From assembly GCF_019669905.1 (NCBI RefSeq), contig NZ_AP019777.1, positions 124,001-188,000 on the forward strand: a stretch of 64,000 nucleotides of DNA. Reading direction: 5' to 3'. The stretch's first letter is position 1. Each line of letters begins with the position of its first letter. The position numbers were made by a program, and so were the translations under genes. This document shows, one piece after another, positions 1-7,910 of this stretch. The DNA comes from Methylomonas koyamae. GTDB taxonomy: Bacteria > Pseudomonadota > Gammaproteobacteria > Methylococcales > Methylomonadaceae. The notes below the pieces were generated by a model, which was given only the letters and a program-made list of their open reading frames with translations, was not told where the DNA came from and ran no database searches.

Positions 1-189
1 GAGGCGACCGGCATCAACAGCCAAGGCTGGATCGTCGGCAACGCCAAAAACAGCCTGCTGGGCATTACTGAAGGCCATGCCTACCTTCTGGCGCCAACCG
101 CAGTGCCGCTGCCGGGCGCGGTCTGGTTGTTCGGGTCGGTGCTGGCGGGCTTTGCCGGCGCGGCGCGGCGCAAGCCCGCCAACGTCTGA
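1..189 (+). CDS. C-terminal end of a secreted protein with VPLP-type sorting signal (5' truncated)
   Basis: Only the last 62 codons are inside the window, in frame 1, ending with TGA at 187-189. The visible part begins with EATGINSQGWIVGNA, which resembles one HAF-type repeat (pattern INxxGxIVG). It ends with VPLPGAVWLFGS, a hydrophobic stretch, and a short basic tail AARRK. This tripartite end (short motif, transmembrane helix, Arg/Lys cluster) is the layout of PEP-CTERM sorting signals, in the VPLP variant common in methylotrophs. The protein is probably exported and processed by an exosortase-like enzyme; that is inferred from the family. The body of the protein, and so its function, cannot be read here. 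Confidence 0.7.
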   Translation, partial: EATGINSQGWIVGNAKNSLLGITEGHAYLLAPTAVPLPGAVWLFGSVLAGFAGAARRKPANV

Positions 190-330
190 GCGCCGCTTGG
201 TGTCGGCCGTCCGGCATAGGCTGACGGCCGGACGTTTGATCGCCGCGGCGGAGTCGGTGAAAGGCGCCGCCGCATTTACTTGGCCATTTAACCGGTCAGG
301 CATAGATCGGCATTTTTAGCAGGATTTCAT

Positions 331-1434
331 ATGAACAAACTTTTTTACGCTTTATTGGCCGCTGCCGGGTTGGTGGCGTTTGCCCCGCCGGCAACGGCCC
401 ACATCAGTTACGGCGATTTGGGCAGTCTTAGCGCCGTCGGCGATTCTGCTACCATGAGCAGGGGCCGGTTTTCGCGTTTCGGCTGGATCGCGGGGACCGG
501 CGACAGCTTGGGCGACAGCCATGCGCTTGCCAGCGCCACCGGCTTTTTCAAGTTCAATCTGGCTCAGGCCGCCAACGTCCAAATCAGCGTAACCGCCGCC
601 TCGGCCCAAATGAACCCGGCGTTCAGCGTCTACGCCGGTCTGTTGCCTGGCCATTCGCACGATTACGACGGCCACGATCCCTTGGCGAGTTACGACGATA
701 ATCTGTTGTATACGGCTTCGGCGCACGACCGTCGCCCGGACGACCCATTGATCAGCCATTACATTCCGGCCGGTTACGACAACAACGGCGCCGTGTTGAC
801 AGACCCGGTGTCCGGCTATCCGATACTGGTGGAAAACCCGGCCTGGAACGTGGCCGATCCCAATCTGAACGGCTTGAGTCCGGCGCAATGGTACGCACAG
901 AACTATCAAGCGCACGACGGTTACCGGGACACGCTGAACTTCACCACCTTGGGCGGCTTGAAATACGAAGCGGAAGTCGGAGGCTGGGTGCCGGCTAATT
1001 TCGATGTGTTGAACGGCCCGTTCGACGGTTTTGCCGGCCAATTCGATCCGTTCGGCAATTGGAGCATGGCCAACGGCGACGGCGAGTGGAGCCGGATCGA
1101 TTACATTTCGTCGGTTAGCAGCACCGCTTGTGCCGGGCCGAATTGTATCGTTACCGGCAGCGGCGGCTTCGCCAACCCCGGCCATTTCGCCGGCAACGAC
1201 GGTATAACTGAGACCTTGATATTGGCGTTGGCTGCCGGAAACTACACGATTGCCGTCGACGGCGAGTCTTGCAACGACTCGTCTTTGGAGTGCTTGGCTC
1301 CGTTCATGGCGGCGAACGTAAGCGTGCGGGTGGTGTCGATACCCGGCGCGGCTTGGCTGATGCTTTCCGCGCTGGTCGGTTGGATCGGTTGCCAGCGCCG
1401 AGTCGGCGACGGTACCGCTCGCCAAGCGCTATAG
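331..1434 (+). CDS. Secreted protein with C-terminal sorting-like signal, unknown function
   Basis: 367 residues. The start ATG at 331 has an AGGA seven bases upstream. The N-terminus (MNKLFYALLAAAGLVAFAPPATA) is a classical Sec signal peptide with likely cleavage after ATA. The mature part is rich in Gly, Asn, Asp and His and has a central Tyr/Asp-rich section. One Cys pair (TACAGPNC) and another (SCNDSSLEC) could form disulfides in the periplasm. The end, SIPGAAWLMLSALVGWIGCQRR, followed by about 12 polar residues, looks like a degenerate PEP-CTERM-type signal with IPGA in place of VPLP. The 5' neighbour also carries such a signal. No catalytic motif is recognised; a surface or matrix role is only inferred from the sorting tail. 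Confidence 0.75.
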   Translation: MNKLFYALLAAAGLVAFAPPATAHISYGDLGSLSAVGDSATMSRGRFSRFGWIAGTGDSLGDSHALASATGFFKFNLAQAANVQISVTAASAQMNPAFSVYAGLLPGHSHDYDGHDPLASYDDNLLYTASAHDRRPDDPLISHYIPAGYDNNGAVLTDPVSGYPILVENPAWNVADPNLNGLSPAQWYAQNYQAHDGYRDTLNFTTLGGLKYEAEVGGWVPANFDVLNGPFDGFAGQFDPFGNWSMANGDGEWSRIDYISSVSSTACAGPNCIVTGSGGFANPGHFAGNDGITETLILALAAGNYTIAVDGESCNDSSLECLAPFMAANVSVRVVSIPGAAWLMLSALVGWIGCQRRVGDGTARQAL

Positions 1435-1576
1435 CGCATTGGCTTCCGCCGCTGTCCGCAATGAAATAAACGCCCGGCCGTGCCGGTTCAGCGGAGCAAA
1501 GCCGGCTTTGTATGGTCCAGCCGCGCTTGGCTCTGCTGGCAATTGCCGGAATCGAGGCGGGTTTCCGCCGGTTGGT

Positions 1577-1729
1577 TCAATAACGAAACTCCGGCAAAAA
1601 CACCGATTTCGCTTTCCAGTTGTCGCTCCAGCGTTTGTAGGCTTCCTTGGCGGAATGGCCGGCACCGATCGCCAGCGGGCAAGAGCAAATCCAGATATGT
1701 TTGTTCAATTTCATCTTAGGTTTGGTCAT
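1577..1729 (-). CDS. Small Trp/Lys-rich protein, 50 residues
   Basis: Small gene found by reading the minus strand: ATG at 1727-1729, TGA at 1577-1579. A GGAG lies nine bases before the ATG. The peptide starts MTKPKMKLNKHIWICSC and contains a Gly-Ala-Gly turn followed by HSAKEAYKRWSDNW and a basic-aromatic end (PEFRY). Composition is biased to Lys, Trp and Tyr with two Cys in a CSC motif, unlike a random frame of GC-rich DNA. No family is recognised. It sits alone between two rightward secreted-protein genes and is antisense to low-quality rightward frames. The call rests on the ribosome binding site and amino-acid composition only. Confidence 0.5.
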   Translation of the reverse strand: MTKPKMKLNKHIWICSCPLAIGAGHSAKEAYKRWSDNWKAKSVFLPEFRY

Positions 1730-1956
1730 GGACTGATACTCCGTGTTGTTGCAATTTGGTTGGGCGGCATTCTGGCCGCGCTGTCTTACAAATTGCTTAA
1801 CGAACTGGCTTTTTATCCGATTCGAATCCGTTACCGGTTACCGCCAGGATGCGCGTTTAGCTCAGTCGGCATATAAAATTTTTCATATAAGTCATTCAGA
1901 TAATGCGCATTTGACTGATCTGCAGAGCTAGAGTAGATTGCAACAACCTCCGCACG

Positions 1957-1976
1957 GCATGCCTTGGCGGCATGGA
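1957..1976 (+). other. Small inverted repeat in the 5' leader of the 2008 gene
   Basis: The leader about 35 bases before the start of the 2008 gene contains CATGCC and GGCATG separated by five bases, able to form a short hairpin. It precedes a strong AGGAGG at about 1996-2002. It may simply be a leader stem-loop; no known riboswitch class is recognised. Confidence 0.3.
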
Positions 1977-2007
1977 GTGGAGGATTTCAAATCTACAGGA
2001 GGTTTTT

Positions 2008-2733
2008 ATGATTTGCTTTGCCCGACTGCGCTCAACCGCCGCCGCCGCTCTTGCCCTGGTTCTGCTAACTCAGCCGGCACTGGCCGGCACCATCCTGTCG
2101 CCGATTGCGGTGATTAACAACACGATAGGCAATTACAAAGGCATCGCGGGCTTTCCGGAGGATACCGACGAGACGCCGATGTTCAACCAATCCGGCCTTT
2201 CCCTCGGCTTCACTAGCGGCGTCACCGATTTCGCCGCATACATCGGCTCCAACCCGACCCATATCGGCGGCACGCCGGAAATCGGCAACGGCTGGATCAG
2301 CCCGGCTTATTGTCCCTGCACCGGCACCCTCGATTTCGATTTGGGCGCCAACTACAGCATCAAGCAAATGGCGTTATGGAACATGGCCGCCAACAGCGGC
2401 GCCAACGTTGCGGAGATAAATTTGTACAGCTCCAAGACCGCCGATTTCGCCGCCCCCACTGCCATAGGCTCGTTTACCAACCCGGAAATGCCCGACGATA
2501 ATCGCCCGCGCGCGCCGTATCCGGCAACGGTATTCGACCTGGACGATTCGGTCGGCCGCTACGTCAGATTGCAGATCAATTCGTATTACGAGGCTTATCT
2601 GGTTTCGGAAATCGGCGAAATCGCTTTCGACGTCAGCGCCGTACCGCTACCGCCTATGCTATGGTTGTTTGCCGCCGCCAGTTTCGGCATCCTTAGCGCG
2701 TGTCGGCAGCGGCAAACTACGGCATTGAATTAA
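2008..2733 (+). CDS. Secreted discoidin-like protein with VPLP-type sorting signal
   Basis: 241 residues. The ATG at 2008 is chosen over an in-frame ATG at 1972 because AGGAGG sits directly before it and because the product then begins with a clean signal peptide (MICFARLRSTAAAALALVLL, cleavage after ALA). The mature part contains a stretch resembling coagulation factor 5/8 C (discoidin) folds: LYSSKTADF, then GRYVRLQINS and IGEIAFDV near residues 180-220, the pattern expected of a sugar- or surface-binding beta sandwich. It ends with VPLPPMLWLFAAASFGIL and a basic CRQRQ tail, so export and anchoring or processing by an exosortase-like system is likely. Ligand unknown. Confidence 0.8.
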   Translation: MICFARLRSTAAAALALVLLTQPALAGTILSPIAVINNTIGNYKGIAGFPEDTDETPMFNQSGLSLGFTSGVTDFAAYIGSNPTHIGGTPEIGNGWISPAYCPCTGTLDFDLGANYSIKQMALWNMAANSGANVAEINLYSSKTADFAAPTAIGSFTNPEMPDDNRPRAPYPATVFDLDDSVGRYVRLQINSYYEAYLVSEIGEIAFDVSAVPLPPMLWLFAAASFGILSACRQRQTTALN

Positions 2734-2827
2734 TTCGCAACGGAATCCGGCGCCCTAAACCGCTCGAAGCGGCGCCGGTACCCGACGAAATGCCCCACTA
2801 ACGGTTCCCCTCGTTAAAATCTGCCTG

Positions 2828-2843
2828 TAAAATCCGCCGACTT
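2828..2843 (+). promoter_or_regulatory. Putative promoter -10 region of yebC, shared with hisC
   Basis: The 16-base string TAAAATCCGCCGACTT lies 32 bases before the yebC start and is found unchanged at 19553-19568, upstream of hisC. Both copies follow a CCTCG-containing stretch. TAAAAT fits a sigma-70 -10 box. The assignment as a promoter is inference; the identity of the two strings is directly visible. Confidence 0.4.
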
Positions 2844-2874
2844 CATTACTGCGATTACCGGGAGCAGCGCACTC

Positions 2875-3591
2875 ATGGGCAGAGCCTACCAAAACCGAAA
2901 AGTATCGATGGCCAAAACGGCCGACGCCAAAACCAAGATTTACAGCAAATACGGCCGGGAAATCTATGTGGTCGCCAAGTCCGGCGGCGTCGATCCGGCC
3001 GGCAATCTGACCTTGCGCGGCTTGATCGACCGGGCCAAGAAAGACCAGGTGCCGTCCCACGTCATCGAAAAAGCCTTGGAAAAGGCCAAGGGTGCCGGCG
3101 GCGAGGATTTCGCACCGGCGCGTTACGAAGGCTTCGGCCCCGGCGGCTGCATGGTCATCGTCGATTGCCTGACCGACAACCCCAATCGCACTTTCAACGA
3201 CGTCCGCCTGTGCTTCACTAAAACCAAAGCCAAGATCGGTACGCCGGGCACGGTTGGCCACATGTTCGACCACGCTGCGATTCTGGCTTTCAAGCACGAC
3301 GACGAGGATGCGGTGTTGGAGGCGCTGTTGGCGGCGGACGTGGACGTCAGCGATATCGAAAACGACAATGGCAAGATCACCGTATTCGCGCCGCATTCCG
3401 ACTATTTCAAAGCCAAACAGGCGTTACTGGATTTATTGGGCGAGATCGACTTCGAAGCCGACGAAATTCAATTCTTGCCGAAAGGCTTGACGCCGATTGC
3501 AGGAGACGATGTGGCGATGTTCGAAAAATTTCTGGATATGTTGAACGATCTGGACGACGTGCAAAACGTCTACCACGACGCCGAGTACTAA
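2875..3591 (+). CDS. yebC: YebC/PmpR (TACO1) family protein, YeeN-like
   Basis: 238 residues, the usual length for the family. The N-terminus MGRAYQNRK, then [20 protein letters not shown] and [21 protein letters not shown], matches the three-domain YebC/TACO1 fold; YEGFGPGG is the conserved loop and the end is DDVQNVYHD. The [12 protein letters not shown] form is closer to E. coli YeeN than to YebC. Family members are described as DNA-binding regulators and, more recently, as ribosome-associated factors that relieve stalling on proline-rich stretches; which applies here is unknown. Upstream DNA carries a 16-base promoter-like string shared with hisC. The stop is only a few bases from the convergent LOG-family gene, with no obvious terminator between. 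Confidence 0.9.
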   Translation: MGRAYQNRKVSMAKTADAKTKIYSKYGREIYVVAKSGGVDPAGNLTLRGLIDRAKKDQVPSHVIEKALEKAKGAGGEDFAPARYEGFGPGGCMVIVDCLTDNPNRTFNDVRLCFTKTKAKIGTPGTVGHMFDHAAILAFKHDDEDAVLEALLAADVDVSDIENDNGKITVFAPHSDYFKAKQALLDLLGEIDFEADEIQFLPKGLTPIAGDDVAMFEKFLDMLNDLDDVQNVYHDAEY

Positions 3592-3594
3592 ATC

Positions 3595-4185
3595 TCAGGT
3601 CTGGCTGCGCTCCAGCCAATGCGCGACCGCCGGCGCCCGGTAGCCGGCGTAGCGTTCCAGCAAGGCCGCCGGATCGGTGTCGACCATCAGCAGCGCCCGC
3701 GTTTGCGGTTTGACGAATTGTTCGGCGGCGACGTGGTCGAGGAATCGAATCAAGGCATCGTAATAGCCGGCGATATTCAGCACGCCGCAGGGCTTGGCGT
3801 GAAACCCGAGCTGAGCCCAGGTCCATATCTCGAATAATTCTTCCAACGTGCCGATGCCGCCTGGCAAAGCAATAAAGCCGTCCGCCAATTCCGCCATCCG
3901 CATTTTGCGCTCATGCATCGATGCGGTGACGTGCAGCTCGGTCAAACCGGGGTGGGCGACTTCCTTGGTTGCCAGCGCTTGCGGAATTACGCCGACCACT
4001 TGGCCGCCGAGCTCCAATACCCGGTCGGCGACGGCACCCATCACGCCGATACCGGCGCCGCCGTATACCAGACGCACATTCCGTTCGACCAAGGCTGCGG
4101 CTAGTTGCCGGGCAGCGGCGACATATATTTCGCTACGGCCCGGACTGGAACCGCAATAGACACAAATACTGCGAATGGCAGCCAT
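3595..4185 (-). CDS. LOG-family (cytokinin-activating / Rossman-fold nucleotide-binding) phosphoribohydrolase
   Basis: 196 residues, typical for the family. The N-terminal ICVYCGSSPG is the Rossmann nucleotide-binding start, and ALPGGIGTLEELFE is the signature PGGxGTxxE motif holding the catalytic Arg/Glu region; RKMRMAELADGF precedes it. LOG enzymes cleave a nucleoside 5'-monophosphate to free base and ribose 5-phosphate. In bacteria without cytokinin signalling the physiological substrate is usually uncertain (AMP-like nucleotides). Once annotated as lysine decarboxylase, which is misleading. The gene is convergent with yebC with three bases between the stops. Confidence 0.88.
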   Translation of the reverse strand: MAAIRSICVYCGSSPGRSEIYVAAARQLAAALVERNVRLVYGGAGIGVMGAVADRVLELGGQVVGVIPQALATKEVAHPGLTELHVTASMHERKMRMAELADGFIALPGGIGTLEELFEIWTWAQLGFHAKPCGVLNIAGYYDALIRFLDHVAAEQFVKPQTRALLMVDTDPAALLERYAGYRAPAVAHWLERSQT

Positions 4186-4250
4186 TTTTCAAATCCAAAA
4201 CTATTCTGTGCGCCAGGAAAATGCCGGCAGCGGGTAGGTTGCGAATCTTG

Positions 4251-4270
4251 TTCGGCCGCAGAGGGCCGAA
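4251..4270 (-). terminator. Candidate stem-loop downstream of the small membrane gene
   Basis: TTCGGCC at 4251-4257 and GGCCGAA at 4264-4270 form a seven-base stem with a six-base loop, 22 bases past the stop of the leftward small gene. There is no T-run after the stem, so intrinsic termination is uncertain. Confidence 0.3.
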
Positions 4271-4292
4271 CCGGCTTTGCAGACGAAAACGC

Positions 4293-4433
4293 TCAGCCGC
4301 CGTCGGAATCCGCCGACGAGTCGCCGCCGGGCTTACCGCTATCGCGGTTTTCCTTGGCCAACACCTTGGTCACAAAAAACAAACCGCCGACCAAAGCCAG
4401 CACCATTACCACCTCTAGCAACATTCTCATCAT
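4293..4433 (-). CDS. Small single-pass membrane protein, 46 residues
   Basis: Found on the minus strand: ATG ATG at 4428-4433, TGA at 4293-4295. AAGGGG lies eight bases before the first ATG. The sequence has one hydrophobic helix (LLEVVMVLALVGGLFFVTKVL, about residues 5-25) followed by a charged and Gly/Ser/Asp-rich tail of about 20 residues (KENRDSGKPGGDSSADSDGG). This is the architecture of a small bitopic inner-membrane protein. No family is recognised. It lies between the CBS-domain gene and the LOG gene, all leftward, and may share their transcript. Confidence 0.6.
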   Translation of the reverse strand: MMRMLLEVVMVLALVGGLFFVTKVLAKENRDSGKPGGDSSADSDGG

Positions 4434-4538
4434 AGCGGCCACCCCTTGCACGACGTTGGCGAACGCGGCACCGGTACGGGTACCGCCGGCACGTTTTAGA
4501 CCGCGCTAGAGCGGCTGTCAACCATGATGCCCGCAGGG

Positions 4539-5006
4539 TTAAGCGCCGGCGTTACCTTGCTTCAGATCTTTTTCCAGTTGCTCGTGCGCCCGCTCCAATT
4601 TGGCGAATACCCGCAAAATGTCGGTGGCCGACAGGATGCCGACCAATTTGTCTTTCTCGACCACCGGCAAAGCGCCGATGCGGTGGTCGGCCATCATCGC
4701 CGCAGCCGCCGAGGCCGTGGTTTCGGGGGTAACGGTATAAACGCCGCGATGCATGATGTGCACGACTTTCTGCGAGACCACATGCAACTGGGTGTTGTCC
4801 TTATTGGCTTCGACGGCGTTGGAATTGCTTTTCGGACCCAGGGCCTTGTACAAATCGCGGTCCGAGACGATACCGACCAGTTTGCCTTTCTCGACCACCG
4901 GCAAATGGCGGATTTTTTCGTAGTGGATCAGGAAAAATACCCGGTCGATCAGGTCGTGGGGTTCTACGGTAAATACCTTGGTGGTCATCAATTCCGAAAC
5001 TAGCAT
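4539..5006 (-). CDS. Two-CBS-domain protein
   Basis: 155 residues, almost entirely a tandem CBS pair (Bateman module). The first repeat begins LVSELMTTKVFTVEPHDLID and carries HLPVVEKGKLVGIVSDRDL; the second repeats the pattern with HRIGALPVVEKDKLVGILSATD. Such modules bind adenosine nucleotides or related ligands and regulate partner proteins. No catalytic domain is fused, so it is a free-standing sensor with unknown partner. The 36-residue insert between the repeats (GPKSNSNAVEANKDNTQLH) is slightly longer than usual. It is the first gene of a leftward group; the AT-rich 5010-5060 stretch is the likely promoter region. Confidence 0.88.
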   Translation of the reverse strand: MLVSELMTTKVFTVEPHDLIDRVFFLIHYEKIRHLPVVEKGKLVGIVSDRDLYKALGPKSNSNAVEANKDNTQLHVVSQKVVHIMHRGVYTVTPETTASAAAAMMADHRIGALPVVEKDKLVGILSATDILRVFAKLERAHEQLEKDLKQGNAGA

Positions 5007-5758
5007 GTCGTTCTCCGATACGGGTTTAGCTTATAAAAATTATTAGGTTATTGGTTAATGGTCCGACCAACGGCGGTTAAAATCAAGCGCCGTTGCCGGC
5101 GCCCGGCCGGCGCAACGGTCGCAGCGGCTGCAAATGCGTCAGATAAAAATGCATATCAAGCGCTATCTGCCGTTAAGCGGGCTGCATCTGCTCGCAACGC
5201 CGGTAAAAAGTGTTGTCACGTCGTTTTGCGCGTAATTGGGCCAACTGGTGGACGACGCACTTGTACACCACAGGTCTGTTTTTAAAAACGGGTCCGATGC
5301 GTATCTTGTTCTTGGCTTGCAAACGCTCCTCCCCACTCGCGAAACGCCGCTGTCCAGAGCCCGGAGCCGGTATCGATTTTATCGCCGTATACGATTTTGA
5401 CCGAGTGAGCAAATTGGCGCGGCATGGATGCCGAAGGTCGAGCAATGCGGGAACGATTGCCGAAACCGCGCAGATATTCGTTTGGAACGGATTTGAACGG
5501 CCGATAGGCTGGTCCGAAGGGCGAAAACCGGGGACGGTTTTGGTAGCGAAAGAACCCCGGCTGTGGCCGAGCCCCGACTTTAAATCCGGCTTTGCTTAGC
5601 GCCTGATTCATAACGCCTTAGCTTGAGCGCACTCTTTCAAATCCATCGCGTAGGCGCAAAGCGCTTTGGAGGATTTGTTGCCGTGGCCTGCGGATAACCT
5701 GCCAGGTATTCAGTGGCGGCATAGGCTGCGAGCCTGCCGCTGTCGGTAAGCGCACCGG
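5007..5758. other. Long stretch without a supported gene
   Basis: About 750 bases between the CBS gene and a DUF5710-like gene. Several open frames of 60-130 codons exist on both strands, but none has a convincing ribosome binding site, a recognisable domain or a natural composition (they are rich in Arg, Pro and Ser as expected of chance frames in GC-rich DNA). The first 60 bases are AT-rich and probably hold the CBS gene promoter. The remainder could be decayed coding sequence; no parent gene can be named. Confidence 0.5.
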
Positions 5759-6031
5759 TCAGTCCCAAGGCGGCTCGTCGCCGTCGTAAGCGACGAAGTG
5801 GCTATCGGCCGGCTGGGTGATATTTGCCGCCAGCGCCGCAACCGGCGTCGCGGAATCGGCCTTGGCAGCGGCTGGTTCCGCGGCACCTAGCCATTGGCCG
5901 AAGGGCTCCGGATCCTTGCCGGCCGGGATGTACCATTTTTTGTTGGAGGCATCCCAACGCGCACCGAGCGCTTTCGCGGCGTCCTTTTGCGCGTAAGGCA
6001 CATTCAAATAGGTTTTTGCGGCCGCCATCAT
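5759..6031 (-). CDS. DUF5710-like small protein
   Basis: 90 residues from the ATG ATG at 6026-6031; a TTG 15 bases further upstream is in frame but less likely. Residues 5-45 (KTYLNVPYAQKDAAKALGAR followed by WDASNKKWYIPAG and PFGQWL) match the short domain known as DUF5710, which occurs alone or fused to DNA primases/topoisomerases and plasmid proteins and is thought to bind nucleic acid; function is not established. The second half is Ala-rich and low in complexity, ending GDEPPWD. No strong ribosome binding site is seen. Confidence 0.75.
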   Translation of the reverse strand: MMAAAKTYLNVPYAQKDAAKALGARWDASNKKWYIPAGKDPEPFGQWLGAAEPAAAKADSATPVAALAANITQPADSHFVAYDGDEPPWD

Positions 6032-6181
6032 ACTAAGCGCGGCCAAGCGGTAGTCTCAATCATGCCGGCATTGTAAATGATTGCCCACCCAAGCCATACC
6101 GCCAATCGCAGCGTTCGCGCAAGCTTTTGCCGCCGCGGCTCCGATCGGCCGGTTGACACCACCCGCGCCGGGCGCAAGCGG

Positions 6182-6337
6182 TCAGTCTTTTTGATTTTTC
6201 CGGTTTATGTTGATATTGCTGGCAAACGTGGTTGTGGCGAACAACAGCGACGAAATAATGAACTCGCCGGACAAGAAACCTACGATTCCGGTGATGAAGG
6301 CCAAGCCGTTCAGAATGTCTTTTTGTACGTTAGTCAT
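6182..6337 (-). CDS. Small hydrophobic protein, 51 residues
   Basis: Found on the minus strand: ATG at 6335-6337, TGA at 6182-6184, GGAG seven bases before the start. The peptide MTNVQKDILNGLAFITGIVG continues with FLSGEFIISSLLFATTTFAS and a polar basic end NINRKNQKD. Two moderately hydrophobic segments (about 9-24 and 26-40) suggest a membrane-associated hairpin or one longer helix. The composition is clearly protein-like against the GC-rich background. No family is recognised. It lies between leftward genes but with over 140 bases on each side, so it may have its own promoter. Confidence 0.6.
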   Translation of the reverse strand: MTNVQKDILNGLAFITGIVGFLSGEFIISSLLFATTTFASNININRKNQKD

Positions 6338-6496
6338 GGTCTACTCCAAAAGTTGAACACATGGCTAGACTATAGGGACGGCCTATTTAATTAACAATAG
6401 CGCAAAAAACAGACACATTGTTTTTTAATCGAAAACAAACTGGCGAAATCGGCCTGATCTCGCTGCGGTGGTGGCCTGCGGCGGTTCCGATTCGGT

Positions 6497-6982
6497 TTAG
6501 TAAGGCGTCCCGTCTTTGTGGGTGAAATGCCAACGGCCTTCGATCCACGCCGCCTGCTGATCGTCGTCCGGGTATTGGGCCGAGTCGGCGGGGCTGCGGT
6601 CGCCGATTTCCAGATATTGCACTGCTTGCTCGGTTCGGTTCAGCAGATGGTGGGCATCGCCGCTGCCGGCCTTGAACCCGGCGCACATGCCCGGTGCCAG
6701 CGGAGTTTCCCCGGCATCGGTCACTAGGGTCGGATGGCCTTGCAGCACATAGATGAATTCGTCCTGCTGCGAATGCGCATGCCGTAACGCCGAACAGGCG
6801 CCAGGCTGCAAGGTCGTCAGATTGACGCCGAAATTAGTCAAGCCGAACAAGTCGCCGAGCGCGCGCTTCTCCCGGCCCGCCATCCTTGCGGCGAAGGGTT
6901 GCGGATACGTCGAGGCCTTGGCCCTGGGCTCGACCGCTGCCGCGAAAACGGCGGCCGGGACATCGGGTTGGTTAATATTCAC
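6497..6982 (-). CDS. Cupin-domain protein
   Basis: 161 residues from a GTG at 6980-6982. That start is preferred over the long upstream frame because GTGA overlaps the murI stop by four bases, a typical translational-coupling junction, and because the upstream frame is only an out-of-frame reading of murI. The core LRHAHSQQDEFIYVLQG, then PGMCAGFKAG and HHLLNRT, is a cupin_2 beta barrel with candidate metal ligands HxH, Glu and a later His. Cupins of this kind include sugar isomerases, dioxygenases and sensors. The substrate is unknown, although coupling to murI hints at the cell envelope. Confidence 0.85.
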   Translation of the reverse strand: MNINQPDVPAAVFAAAVEPRAKASTYPQPFAARMAGREKRALGDLFGLTNFGVNLTTLQPGACSALRHAHSQQDEFIYVLQGHPTLVTDAGETPLAPGMCAGFKAGSGDAHHLLNRTEQAVQYLEIGDRSPADSAQYPDDDQQAAWIEGRWHFTHKDGTPY

Positions 6983-7815
6983 CCCGCAGCCGGCGCTAGC
7001 CGGCGGTCGCGATTGGCCTGGACCGGCTCGACCTCGACCGGGCAGCCCCATAGGGCCGAAACTACCGCGTTCGCCCGCCCGCCCGCTGCGCTGGACAGGA
7101 AACGCGTCCGGGCCGGGGCCGGCCGCAAAGCCGCGGCGCGTTGATCGCCTAGCCGGCGTGCCAATTCCTTGGCGACCGCGGTCGCCGGATCGATAATCGC
7201 CCGGTCGGGACCGACGATGTCTTTGACCAGCGGCAGCAAAAACGGATAGTGGGTGCAACCCAACACGATGGTATCGGCGCCGGCTTCCAGTAGCGGTGCC
7301 AGATAGGTTTCCAACAAAGCCCGAGTGGCGGGACTGTCCAATTCGGCATTTTCCACCTGCTCGACCAGGCCGGGACAGGGTTGCAACAGAATTTCGATGT
7401 CCTGGCCGTAAGCCGCGCACAGCCGGGCCACGTTGGCGCTGGCCAGGGTCTGGCGAGTGGCCAGCACGCCGACCACGCCGGATCGCGTCATCCGCGCGGC
7501 GGGCTTGATCGCCGGTTCTATCGCCACTACCGGCAGCGGGCACCAGGCGCGTAGTTTTTCGATGGCTACCACAGTCGCGGTATTGCAGGCGACGACGATG
7601 GCCTTGACCCCTTGGTCCAGCAAAAAGCCGGCAATAGCGGCGGCGCGGTCTTCGATAAACCCGGCATCGCGCTCGCCGTAGGGGGCGTAACCGGAATCGG
7701 CTACATACAGCAAATCTTCCGCGGGCAACTCGGCGCGAATGGCCCGCAATACGGACAGACCGCCGACGCCGGAATCAAATACGCCGATCGGAGCGTCGGC
7801 GGCAGACATACTCAT
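6979..7815 (-). CDS. murI: Glutamate racemase
   Basis: 278 residues, normal for MurI, which interconverts L- and D-glutamate in the cytoplasm to supply D-Glu for peptidoglycan. The start region PIGVFDSGVGGLSVL contains the conserved DSGVGG. The two catalytic cysteines are visible in VACNTATVVA (near residue 80) and LGCTHYPFLLP (near residue 190), with YAPYGER between. The C-terminus past about residue 250 is Ala/Arg-rich and less conserved. The next gene, a cupin, begins with a GTG overlapping the murI stop. The start used here is the first ATG; a second ATG two codons later is equally possible because no strong ribosome binding site is present. Confidence 0.95.
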   Translation of the reverse strand: MSMSAADAPIGVFDSGVGGLSVLRAIRAELPAEDLLYVADSGYAPYGERDAGFIEDRAAAIAGFLLDQGVKAIVVACNTATVVAIEKLRAWCPLPVVAIEPAIKPAARMTRSGVVGVLATRQTLASANVARLCAAYGQDIEILLQPCPGLVEQVENAELDSPATRALLETYLAPLLEAGADTIVLGCTHYPFLLPLVKDIVGPDRAIIDPATAVAKELARRLGDQRAAALRPAPARTRFLSSAAGGRANAVVSALWGCPVEVEPVQANRDRRLAPAAG

Positions 7816-7910
7816 GACAGGACCAATTACCAGCTTGAATGGTTAAACGATATTGGCGAACAACTATACCAGCATCGCCGGGCGAAACGCTGTGCCACCG
7901 ATAACTCGGG

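Noticed and set aside
352..1425. Long minus-strand frame opposite the secreted-protein gene
   Set aside because: Arg/His-rich shadow of the plus-strand gene, no ribosome site; the plus strand has a signal peptide and sorting tail.
1439..1876. 145-codon plus-strand frame
   Set aside because: Overlaps the better supported minus-strand 50-residue gene and has no domain; the hydrophobic end looks accidental.
5282..5611. 109-codon minus-strand frame
   Set aside because: Biased Arg/Pro/Phe composition, no ribosome site or domain; kept only as part of a gene-free stretch.
6983..7543. Extension of the cupin frame upstream into murI
   Set aside because: It is murI read out of frame; the GTGA junction gives the real cupin start.
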